Shown here: in pieces, positions 13,576 to 26,100 of the stretch
Position numbering within the stretch: position 1 is the first letter of the stretch
Layout: every line of letters begins with the position of its first letter
NCBI GenBank assembly: GCA_028829895.1
Contig: CM054179.1
Coordinates: 73,171,163 to 73,235,162, forward strand
Direction of reading: 5' to 3'
Origin: Sinotaia quadrata
Taxonomy: Eukaryota > Mollusca > Gastropoda > Architaenioglossa > Viviparidae
Length of the DNA: 64,000 bases
Made by a program: the position numbers and the translations under genes
Notes under the pieces: generated by a model
What the model saw: the letters and a program-made list of their open reading frames with translations, nothing else
Told to the model about the DNA's origin: nothing
Databases searched by the model: none

Positions 13576-14018
13576 GCATATTTAGATGATTGGTTTGAAG
13601 CATACTACCAGAAAATTATTAATACACTTGTGTGCTGGTATTGTAGTAGAACCCTGTTTTATTATGAGTGATTTAGATGATTGATTTGCAGCAATATATC
13701 AGAAAAAACTCCAATTTCATTGGTAGAATTGTGGTCTGATGTGGTATATTACAGCAATAAATGTGTATAAATGAGTAATGTATAAAGGTAGTCAAACTGT
13801 TTGTACTTGTTTCTTGACTGTCACATTTCCTTTACCTTCAGTAACTCAAATGACGTATTATATTTTTATTTACTAATACTCAAGCAATTTTTTATTTTTC
13901 TTCATTATTTTAAGACTTTATTTTCTTCATTTATTATGGATGCAAAATGCAAGAATTTTGAAAGTTTACCTGGTTATTAAGTAGGTCTTCATTAAATTTT
14001 AAACTGATTATTTCCAAC

Positions 14019-14115
14019 TAATACATGTTTTTAAAGCTAATGCAGTTTGTATTTTTGGGGAGATTAATACATGTTTTTAAACCGAATGCAGTTTGTATTT
14101 TGGGAGATTAATTTC
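14019..14115. repeat. 46-bp tandem duplication
   Basis: TAATACATGTTTTTAAA plus TGCAGTTTGTATTTTGG and GAGATTAAT is present twice, with starts near 14019 and 14065. Confidence 0.75.
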
Positions 14116-17100
14116 ACACATAAAGTACTGCCATTAACTATTCCTGGGTAAAGGGTTTTTGTTTTGTTTTCAGTTTTTTAAAATAATTTTTTGCTTGAAA
14201 AGAATACTCAGCCATTAAAGGTAAATTTGTTGTTTACAGCAATTTCTTTGCTAGTCACATAATTATTTATCTTTAACACATATTTTATTTATTTGTAAAT
14301 GTATGTTGTAAATAATGAAAAAATTGCCATTAACATTATTATTATTATTCTTAAACTTGTACCTAGTCAACTGGATTTTTTTTTGTGTTTTGTTTTAAAT
14401 TGGACTCCACGTGCATATTTGCTGTTTAATGCATTCACTTTTCTTTTTATGTGTGTTGTTTAACTTATTTTTGTGCCATTTTGTTGATAGGATGAAAAAG
14501 GAATGATTTGAATACTGCTATCACTAGAAAGTTATGCATTTAATTTTCTCTTAATTTGTCTGGTTTGGGTCCTAATTCCTAGACGGTATTATAAGATGTT
14601 TCTTTCTAATAATTAATTTATGTTATTTTTATGATTTGGCTGGTAGATATTATTATACTTCTCATTTTAATTTAATATCTTTGGCATATTGTACCATTTC
14701 TTCCTTAGCCTGATCTCTCTTAAGATGTTACATTTTCTTTCATGTTGGAAAATCATGTCTTAGTTTGACCTTTTTCCTTTTTTTTTTTTTTAATTAATAT
14801 TTTTTATTATTATTTAGAGAACAATTTTTTTTTTAAATTTCAAACTTCACTGTAAATTCATCTTTACATTGAATATATAATTCATGTCTGTTTACAGTTA
14901 TTGCTTTAAATCTCATTATAATTAAAAAAATAAAAAATTAGTCAAACATTATATATCGCCCAGATTTATCTCCTGCAAAAGTTAATTGTGCTTTGTAAAG
15001 AAAATATTTTTAGTCTTTGAATTTATGGTATTCTTGATCAGTATTTATCCTTGTTATTTTATATGAAATTAAATTGGTGATAACATGGTGCTTCATCATT
15101 GAATAGCTAGCTCTATGCTCCTAATTAATCTGTCTTCTTTCATTTATTTTTAACTAACACCATATCAAGAAACTAGATGGGAAACAAAAGTACCATGGCT
15201 TAAATGCATGTGCACAAACATATTTTCTAAATTTGTTTTGTAGGTTTGTTTTTTTTATGTATACTGATTTCTTCCTTGTACACCATATGTGAGCTATGAC
15301 TTGTCTCATATTTATATTTATTCTCTGCATTGTTCTTTGTCCATGTCTTCCATGTTGGGACATTTTTATTTTTAAGTAATGAATACTTAAATTATTTACC
15401 TATCTTGACAACGATATATTCAGTAATCTTCTGTACACCTTTTTAATTATTTTATATATGTTTTTTTAAAAAAAACATGTACATGTATATTAAAACTGTA
15501 GATATATTTGGATATATTCACATTGGTTCTGGTTCACCTATTTTTAAAATTTATTTCAGAGTTCATTGTTTCACGTCATTTAGTTAATACAGTTATGAGC
15601 ATTGTTTTCGTTTTTGAAAGAACATGTTAAGAGTTTAAAACTTTCTTCATTAAATTCTTTCTAAAGACTATGAAAAGCAAAATAAAATAAAATTTGTAGA
15701 AGCATGTCCTTTGTTTGTTTTGAGGGGTTCTTAAAAATATATATATATATATATTCTTGTCCCATCAACAAAAACCTCACAAACACCAACCAAGCAGTAA
15801 TCCAACACAAATCTATTAATAGGTTGGAATTATAGTTTTGAATAGTTTATTACTGTTTTATATATTTCATATGATATTAATTATTATTGTTACTAGTCTT
15901 CCCATGAAATATACTGGTCCTGTTTGGAGAGATCTGATAATTGCCAAAATAAACCATTGAAATATTCATAACCGTTGACCTGTTTAGTTCACAGTATGGT
16001 AGACTTCTATTCCTCCAAGAACTATGGACCAGGAGTAAGACATTTTTTACTGCTGCTGGGTAATATTCAAATCCAGCCCCCTCGACGCATACAACTAAAC
16101 CTCTATATCTAAATTTGTTAATTTTGCAATAAATTAAGGCAGTATACCAAGAGTATTATTGATATAGGGAAATAAACTGTCACATCAGATGAATTATATT
16201 TTGTGAAAGCATTAGCTTTTTTTCATATCTTATAATGGAATACTTTTAATGTTGGTTATGGTGATGTTGCAAATATTGGGTCCTGGGGGAGAAGAAAGTT
16301 GGTAATATTTTTTTTCCCCAGAGTTTTCTCTTGTTGCAGGAAGTGAAATAATAAAATAATATATGTTCAATAATTTACCACCTTGTGAATGCATAGTGAT
16401 TTAAATGTTATGAACATATGGTTTACCAATTTAAGGTTATCGGCATGGGTTGTTTTTAATGTAGTGTGTTTTTCCACCGATCAAGTCACATATAGTCACA
16501 ATAATTGTATGCATACATAATTTTAAAAAATTGTACTCACATCAATCTCAATTTCACATATAGCTTGACCTAAATGTTTTTGTTGCTCATTAAAAAAAAA
16601 AAAGCAGATTTTCTTATTCTAATTTGTCTCCTGTCACAACTTGAGAATAGAAGCATAGTAGCTTTTCCTTTTGTTATTTAATGACAAAAACTGATTTTAT
16701 AATTATACATTTTTATTTGTTGGGGTGTTTTTATGTCCACTGACAGATGCAACTGATGGTAATTGTGTGTGTATGTGTGTGGCAGATTTTACTCATCAAG
16801 TATTATCTCTAAAACTCTGCATTGTCACTTATTGTGTAACTGAGACTTTCAGACAAAGTTCACTAAATCTGTATAAAACACACACACATACACACCCTCA
16901 TTAAGACAAAATGTTTCTCAGTTGACTGTATGAATGATGGAAACTGAAAAGAAATGAATGTTCCATAAATTACTTTGTTCTTTTTTGTTGTTGTTATTTC
17001 TTTACTTTCTTTGAAGGTGTGGATTTTCTTCTTTTTTTTTTTTTATGCTCTTTCCCCCCAAGTTTGTGTTATGTTTTACCTTTGTCTCTGCATGTTGTAT

Positions 17101-17946
17101 TCATGTGACCTAAGCATGAAAGAGTATTTTACATAAAATTGCATGGAAACATATTCTTGTTATGCTGCAAGTATTTGTATTGAAATTGACTTCAGGACTT
17201 TATTGCATTATTATTATTACATGCATAAATTAATAAACTGTGAATTAACACAATAAATTTGTGGTGTTCCTTTGTTTGCAAGCAGTCACAGAAGAATGTA
17301 TGGTAGTATTCATATAATATATATATATATATGAGGCAGGTAACAAAATTATTAATGTATTGTTAGTTTCATTATTTTTTCATGTGTAATGGTTGAAAAT
17401 ATTGGTATGAATGTTTTTGGTTTAAATGTCCTTTTCATTTTTGTTATTTGGGAAGAATATGAATAATTCTGATGGAGAAGTGTTGCTAATCACATACAGT
17501 ATTTGTTTAAAACAATTTAATTTTGTTTTTAATAAGAAAATTTAACAATATTTGGCACAAACTACACCTATTGCAAAGACAAAACTTTTTTTCTTGTATA
17601 TATGTGTGTGTGTATATATATATATGGTGACCCACTCACTCCTGGATTTTATGTCTGCACAAAGTGGAAATTATTTCTTATCATGTGCTGCCTAAACAGG
17701 TTTTAATTTATTTAACAGAAAGAAAAAAAATGCATATAAAGTAAATTTACTTAAATTATTTTGTTGTTGCTTTTGTTTTTCAATAAAATGCTCATGAAAA
17801 GTGACTTGATACCACATAAGAACACTCATTATTTTCATAAACAAAATCATAAGATTTGGAGATGGGCACATTTAAAAGTATTGTTATTAGCTGTGGAGTT
17901 AAGAGACTGTCAGTGTTTTGTTTATTTTTTTTATTTTTTATAAATA

Positions 17947-18108
17947 CAGTGAGACCTCACTATAAATATAATGCGATAATTGGAGTCCATAAAATCAGGT
18001 TGCATTAATTGGGGATTTTGCAATAGAAAGCACTATTAAGAAATATATTTTGCGAGCCGTGCCACAACTGCATTATATCTGAATTTGCGCTATTGCAGGG
18101 TTCCAATG
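17947..18108. mobile_element. Pogo/Tigger-type MITE
   Basis: The element begins CAGTGAGACCTCACTATA directly after a TA and ends about 160 bp later in GGTTCCAATG directly before a TA. The ends are imperfect inverted repeats and the TA on both sides fits the Tc1/mariner/pogo target duplication. The interior (GCGATAATTGGAGTCCATAA, then ATTGGGGATTTTGC) is non-coding. It is a small non-autonomous, diverged copy. Confidence 0.55.
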
Positions 18109-19180
18109 TAGTACTGAAATCTTTATTTGGTTTCTTTATACTTTGTAGAACAGTCCATATCTGATTTTATTTTATCACATCTTATATACTACTATTTTAT
18201 ATTTAGTCTAAATCATAGCTAACATCAACCTGGAGTTGTCCAGTATACTCAAAGGGAGAACATAAACAGTCTAAGTTATAAACAACTTAAAAGTTAATAA
18301 CTACTTTTGAAAAATGTTCAGACTATCCTACTGGTTACTGAGCTCATAGCTTTAGTGATAAATGAGGCTAAGGGAAATTTGTTTCAGCAAAGGATATAAA
18401 ATAAAGCATTTAAAGTAACATAATTTGACAATCAGAGGTTGTTGGGATTTTTTAAATAAATAAATTATGATACTGAAACTGATTATTTATCATTTTATAC
18501 TTTGCATAATCATCTATAGCTAACCAACCTTGAGATGTCAGATACATTAAAGGTATGCTAACCTTAGAAATACATATTTAACAAATTTCTGCAACAGTTA
18601 AAATCAGCTTACCAGTTATGACCATTAAAAGTTGAAAATAGATTAATCTTTTTTGTGTGTGGATTAATAAACTTTTCTTATTAATTATATGTTTAATGTT
18701 ATAGGAGGTGTTTGTCAGAATATTGTAAACATTTATTGTAGTGTCAAGCAATTGAACAAGAGTTTTGTTGTTTGTTTTGAAAGAGCTAATACTTTTATAA
18801 GTAACTTTTACCTTGCTGTTATCTTTGTTTTGAAAAGCTGCTATTTTTTTAACTATTCCTGTTTGTAAAATCAACCAAAGTTCAACTGGTGCTATTAAAA
18901 TGAAGATTTAATTGTACTTGTAGTGCATGTATTTAATAATTTATGTATTCAGTACTTTAAATGTAGCTTCTGTATATAAGCTGATCGTTAAATAAAAAAA
19001 AAAAGTACTGTAAAGATTTCATTCATTCATATCAAATCAAATTAATTTGGAAATATCTTTCTACTTCTCGGCTTAAATACAAAGGGAATTAACCATTATA
19101 AAGCTACCATATTTCGAAGGAAAAGGAGTTATGCTAAATTTTTTAATAGTATCTATATTTTTTTATACCTTAATTTTCTT

Positions 19181-19466
19181 TATAAGTGTGTTTTTAAAAG
19201 ACACTTGTATGTTCTGTATTTTGAGGTGCATGTCTGGAAACAAAAAAAAAACACGTCACCGAGCAACGTCTTTAATAACCAATACAAACAACATGGCGGC
19301 TTATAGTTAGCTGCAAGTTCTCCCACGTGACTAGAACTTTGCCTATTGGGGTTTGTACGAAGTCTGCCTAAAGAATGCTTAGACCATAGTTTCTGGAAAG
19401 AACGGTGGGGTACTATTTGCAAAGTCCGATTAACTGAAGAACCGTCGTTTCACTTTATTCACGTAG
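19181..19466 (+). promoter_or_regulatory. Probable promoter and 5' UTR exon of the DUF1647-like gene
   Basis: This short stretch is clearly richer in CpG and unique sequence than its surroundings. It contains ACATGGCGGC at 19291-19300, close to the YY1-type ATGGCGGC element often found at metazoan start sites. A good donor (ACGTAG then GTAAGG) sits at 19467, so an exon ending at 19466 could splice to the first coding exon at 20142. The ATG within the YY1-like motif does not lead into a long conserved frame. The start site is not defined by the sequence. Confidence 0.45.
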
Positions 19467-20151
19467 GTAAGGTGAGGCTTCATCTTTTAAGAAATTATAT
19501 TTATATCCTCGCATGCGTTGACAGGTACATTGAACATTCATAAAACGTGTAATATTTTAAAAAGTAAATTAAAATTTTAAAAAATATTAAATTAAAATGC
19601 AAACGTGAGGGGTTATTTAATGTTACTTGAAGCAAAATGGTATGTGTTCTTATAGAACAAAATACATGTTAGACCTAATTGTTTAACACACCAGTTTCTC
19701 GCTGTCCTACATTTAAGATTGATGAAAATTCGTAGTACATTGTTTTCATATTGTCAGTATTTAAAGTACTTCATAATTATTTTAATTATATACATTGTTT
19801 ATTTTGCTATAATTTTAGTCATTGGAGTTCATTTTATCTTAGATTGGAATTAAGTTAAATAACATGAGAGGGTTTACAATCGTTTTCTTTTCTAGTTTGG
19901 GGTGGGGTGGGGTGTAGTTTTAGTTTTATTTTTTAATTGTCAGATAACTTGAGAAGAAAGCCTTTATATTAATTTTTTATTTCTTGTTGAAGTTTACAAA
20001 TAATTGTCAGTAAATTTTACAAGATTAATTGATGATTGGTCAATATGTCAACCACATATGTTATATACAGTGTGCACTTGGCTTGTTACAGATGAGGAAA
20101 GAAATGAATAAATGTGAGTTCTAAATATTTTTCTTTTACAGAATACCAAAA

Positions 20152-23100
20152 ATGAGTCTTTCAGATCTCCAGGAATCTTATATGGCAGGTTTACGGCAAC
20201 TGACATATTCAGGACAGGTAACAGAAAGAAATTACACATAGAGTATAAAAATAAAAGAAATATTTAAAGGTTTTATCCATGAATGTTGTGGTTTTTAATG
20301 CTAGTTTTAAATGGATGGTAGCAAAATATAGAATGTCTATACTGGCCTTTCTCAACCAATGCTCCCTCTAATATTTTTCCTGTGTGCATTGAACATTTTC
20401 CTGCATGGAACTGGCAGTTGTTTGAGCTTGCTATCAAAACTTGTGCACAAAATTGTGAAACTGCTGCACAACATTTTCTAATGAGCTGCACAGCTGTGCA
20501 CCTTAGAGGGAACATTGTTCTCAACCTTTTATCATGGAGAAACCTTTCAAATAATTTTAAGTTCTCAGGGAACTCCTGCACAAAAATTACTATGTATGTG
20601 ATGCTATTTTTTTTTCAACTTTGATCTCTTAGTGACCTCTTGAGGAATCCTGGCTGAGAAACCATGATCTATGCTAACAAAATAGTTATAGACATAGTTA
20701 TTAGAAATCATGCTACTTTTTATCTTTAAGCACATTTTAAAGCCCCTTGTATAATTTTGAGTGTGCAGCTTCATGGAAATGCTGATGACAATTAATCTAT
20801 TTCATTGTATTTGTCATATGTATATTTGATTGTTTATTTAATAAATTTATTGACCTTCTTAAGCATATTGATAACCTTATATTGGAGAAGAAAGTGGGTG
20901 GATGGGGGCTCGCTAAATACAGATTAAAGATGGATTTGTCTTCTCCTTTAATAAGAAGTTTTCTACCTTCGGAAAGATTGTGTGATAGTAAATGTTTATT
21001 TTAATGTTGTGGAAGAGAGAAAATGTTTACAGTGCCTGCATATGCACCAAATGAGAGAGATAAGTGGTGTTTATTGGAAGATCATTAAATAAATTAAGAT
21101 TCTCATCACTTGTAATTAGTTTTGATGATTAATTAATTAATAATAATAATAGCCATTAACTGACATTGGCATCACACATAATTAAAATGTTTTGTCATTA
21201 GTCAGTTTTACTTTAGTCAATTTACTATTTTTAAAAAGATGTTTTAGTGAATCCTGTCTGGTTCCTGAAGCTCTTTGGTGAAAAAAGAGAACCACAGCTT
21301 GCTAAAATAATCAAAAACAGTAGGTTGATTTTCTGTAATTTATTATTATTCTTTATTGGGTTTTTTGTTTTGTTTATTGTTTTTTTTTTCTTGTGGGAGG
21401 TACTTTATAGATTTAATAGCATAATTGCTACAAGAGAGTATGTAGTTTAATAAAATAAATGCAATGGAAGGAAAAAATAAAATTTTAAGTCTAAAATTTC
21501 TCTGATGCTTATTGTAGAAAAGACCAGTAGCTGCTGGCTTACATGAAGAACAGACTATGCATCGAGGGCAACAGGGTAAAGAGTATGCCTTCTATGACAC
21601 CAAGGAGAAGTTAAAGCAGGCATTTCCATTCAGTAATAAACTGATTGCTGCATCTTTGATCTTCTGGGTTTTATTTGCATTCACACTTTATGAGGCATCT
21701 GGCTATGCTTTTATCATGTTCCAAGTCACTCGGGATGAAGGAGATTTAGATATGGTGAGTAGAGATTTTTAGCGATTATTTAATTTATTTTATGTACTTT
21801 TGCTTAATTCCACTTTTTTTGTGTGTCCACTTTTGACATTCATTAATTTTGCAAATTTATTCTTGTGATTACTTTCTGCTTGGAGTATTGGTACATAATA
21901 CATAGGGTAAAAATAATGAAATTTATATGAAAATTTGTTCAGTCGTGTTCTTATACCATTGGATATGAAATAGATATAGTGGTGGAAAGTATATGTTCTC
22001 GTAGTCTTATGTTTTTTTGTTTGTTTATTTGTTTTTTGTTTGGGACATTGCTATTAATATTTAGGATGGAGGAACAAAGTTAATATGTCTATTTTACTCT
22101 TGCATTCCTGACACTATTTATGAATAGACTGTTATGCAGTCATGTTTTGTCTTTACTTTCTATTTGTATATTTGTTATTTTTTATGAAGTGATTATGTTT
22201 ATGAAATGTTTCCTTCTTAAGACAGACTTAATCCAAGAAGACAAGTTATAACACTCCTTTTCATAAATAGTTTTGGTCATTAAATGTTCATAAATCCATT
22301 ATTTTATTATATTGTTAATTATATATTTTATCACTATACATATTATTAATTTAGCATTTCTTTGTGTTTAAGGTAGATTTTTTAAATACTTGTTTGCATT
22401 ATATACTTATTAGATAATATAAATCTCTCTATTATAAATTTCTATCAGTTCATTTATTTTTAACTATTTTTAAAAATCATCTAGTGTTGCAGGGTTTTGT
22501 TGTATTAAAGTTTGTGTTTGTATATTTATATCATATCTTTATAAAGATAATATTATAAATCACTTAGAAACTTGAAAATGAAAAACTGTATCGTCATGAA
22601 GAAATAAAAAATTTTAATTCTGCTTGCTTCTGTTTCATTAATGGCCATTTTGTATTTACTTTCTGCTTGTAAGGAAATAAATTCACTATCCAAATTTGAA
22701 AATGCTTTATTTTTTTAATGGTTAGAATTGTTTCTAAATAATTTCAGTACCACCTACTTTCATTTGTGGCAAACTAGATGTTTATGCATCTTCACAATTA
22801 AAGCTGATGCAATTCATATACAGTAAATAAATAATAAATCATTTATCAATTATTGTATAATGTAAGCTGTATGATCATATATTGGTGCACTGATTTTAAA
22901 GTGAAAATAGTATTGTATCAAATAGAATTTTTTTTATTTTTTTTTTTTGTTGGGGGGCGGGATCTTTACTGTTTGAAATTAAAAATTAATTTAATAATGA
23001 GTCAGTATATGGACCAAAAGTGAGTAATACAGAAAATCACAGTTGTTGAACTAAAATAATAAAGAAAATATAAAGGAACAACAAATAAATAGAAAAGCAG

Positions 23101-26100
23101 ACTGCAATATAACTGCCTGGAACAGGACTTGGACAGATAGAAGAAATCATTGCTAATCTGTCAGGACTTTTAAAATATTTTCCTGTCCGTATTTTTTATA
23201 TTTTGAGATAGTAACTCAATAACATGGAAACAGAAAAGTGTACATAACACTGCAACTCTACTGTGGTCTGATCAAATGAAGAATCAAGCCATCTGGTCAC
23301 TGCATTAGTTTGTTCAATGAATCATATTGATCTCTCTTTATCCAACTCATATGCCCACAAGGTGATAAAGATTTCCTGAAGTGGAGTTTATCTAAAAGCC
23401 TAAATTTTTGGACATGGCTAACACACTGGATGGTCATATCTATCTGTTCAGTGAACATTTACCATAGGCATTGTGATTTTGCTTTCCACTTTTGTTTTTG
23501 TTAGTCACTGAGAGCATTCATAAAGACTCCTTGCATTTAAATTATGTATTTAAACATATAAGCAATAATTCATTATTGTTTATAAAAAATGTTTGCTTTT
23601 ATGCAAAATTCTTCACACCCATATTTTCATTTATACAATTTTATAATTAGCATATCTGTATTAATTATAGCTGGTATAATGTTTATAGCATATCACAAAA
23701 GTTTTTTTAAAATCAAGATCAGGTGGGTTTTTTCCCAAAGTAACTAATTTTTTTTAAAAAAGAATGCAGTTTCAATTTTCACCTGATATATAGAAAATGG
23801 CAAGGCTGAAGACAGTTTGGAAAGACAGAAACATCTCAGTCATCTCAAAGATCAGACTGATGTGCTCCTGTGCTGCAACTGTGTTTTTATATGACTGTGA
23901 GTCGTGGACCTCACAGTGGATCTCAAAAGGAGGATACAAGCTACTGAAATTAGATGCTTTCGAAGGTTGCTTGGCATTTTGTATAGAGATCATGTCATGA
24001 ATGAAGAAATGAGAAACAGAATTAGGTAAGCCATTGGGCCTTATGAAGAGCTATTGGCCATTGTGAAAAACACAAAATGAAATGGTATGGGCATGTCACG
24101 ATCAACAGGGCTTGCCAAGAAAATCATGCAAGGTACTGTGCAAAGAGGGCAAAGGAGAGGAAGACAGGAGAAAAGATGGGAGGATAACATTTCAGAGTGG
24201 ACAGAACTGAATGGAATTGAGGAAACTGGTTGTCAGGTCTTCAGTGGTGCCCCAACAGTCGACAAGATTAAGGGATAGATAGATATAGAAAATAATGTTG
24301 CATTGTCGAAACATTTTTGCACAATCAGTTTTCACTTATCTCAAATGATTGCATATTTGCACCAAATTGCATTGCTTAATCTCTTAGATGACAGCACATT
24401 TGTAGCAGATTGCATTGGTCTTCGATGATTGCAGGTTTGTACTAGAGATTGCATCGGTCTTAGGTGATTGCACATTTGCACCAGATTGCATTGGTCTTAG
24501 ATGATTGCACATTTGCACCAGATTGCATTGGTCTTAGATGATTGCATTGCTTGCACCAGATTGCATTGGTCTTAGATGATTGCACATTTGCACCAGATTG
24601 CATTGGTCTTAGATGATTGCATTGCTTGCACCAGATTGCTTTGGTCTTAGATGATTGCACATTTGCACCAGATTGCATTGGTCTTAGATGATTGCATTGC
24701 TTGCACCAGATTGCATTGGTCTTAGATGATTGCACATTTGTGCCAGATTGCATTGGTCTTAGATGAATGAACGTTTGCACTAGACTGTATTGCTTAACCT
24801 TACCTTAGGGTAAATAAAAACAATTGTTATGCTGATGATAAAAGACAGAATTGGAAACGTTATAAGAGCATATTTCATTTTAATGTCCTTTATTATTTCA
24901 GGAATGCAAAGATGTATTTAGCCAAGATTCATACAAAAACTTGGATAGAATCTTCAATTACCCCAAAGGTGAAACTGGACCATACTTATTAAGGTTGGGA
25001 TCTGATAAGCCAGACACAACTGATTACCCTGTGGATGCTTTGAAATTACCTCCACTTGTCACTGCAGCTTGGTCATCACAATTTTACCAGTTGCAGGGAC
25101 TGGTACAACATGTACAAGAGGACCTGAATTCTGAACATTCTGATCTAAAATTCATTGTATACGATGTCGGACTCTACAGCCGAGAGAAAGAAATTGTAAG
25201 TTCTATTGTCAGAAAGTTCTATACTGGAAAAGTGACCTACCTTCTGTATTGTAATTTAAAATGCCAGTGCTGGTTCTTTTATGCCATACCAGTATGTGTA
25301 AAACAAGTACAAGTAGTTTCATTGCACAAGTTAGAACTAATTCATTTTTATTTTTATTCAACAAATATTTTCAGTGATGTGTTTGTGCCACCCTAGCTAC
25401 TTTCAAATATGACTACCACAATATACAGCGTATCTTTTGAATAATAAGCAACAAAAAGTATTTGGACATTTTCTTGGGTAAATTCAGTAAACAAATATAA
25501 ATAGTATTAATCAGCAGCAACTCTTTTTTCTTTTTTAAATCACCCTACAAGCAATCTTGATTGTTTTCTTGTAGCATTCTTTTGAGTCTGTTGTTGAGAA
25601 TGTAATTTTACTCTTAATAGTATTTATTTTAGATTTAAAATTGTCATATTTTGGAAAAAATAATTTTTTTTAATTGTGTGCATGCACAATATTGAATGGA
25701 TTGGCAATAAATGTAGTTCTGTAATGATAAATACATTTTGGGGGGTAACTAGATCACCTGTGTCATATTAAAAGTGTATTTTAATTAAAATAAAAAATGT
25801 TGTGGAAAGATTAAATACTTTACCTAGAGATCAAAGTCCTTTTTCTTTGAGAAAGATCATTAGTTAATCAAATTAAATAAAAAATGAATGAAGACAGCAA
25901 GATGATAAAATGCCATCAGGAAAACTATGCTAGCCATTGTATGCCATATTATATAATTTTATAAGTTAATATTTGTAAGCTGTCAGCTAGATCATTAGCC
26001 ATTTTGAATCTTTAAAAAAAATCAAATATTTTTAAAACCTCAATTTGTATCTAGAAATAAAACAATTTAATTAGCCATTATGTGAATATACAAGACAAAT

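Larger units (their letters stand above)
6700..19180. other. Long AT-rich intergenic region without recognisable genes
   Basis: No protein-like open frame, splice pattern or RNA gene was recognised on either strand. The stretch holds poly-T and poly-G runs, TA/CA microsatellites (8843-8890, about 13529-13563, 15737-15755, 17317-17332, 17597-17624), several two- to four-copy short tandem repeats listed separately, and one MITE at 17947-18108. Unrecognised non-coding RNAs or small exons cannot be excluded. Confidence 0.5.

Noticed and set aside
24460..24780. Open frame of 106 codons with a repeated Gln/Asn/Cys pattern, minus strand
   Set aside because: It is kept open only by the 75-bp period of a minisatellite; no start context, no protein-like composition, and it lies in an intron.
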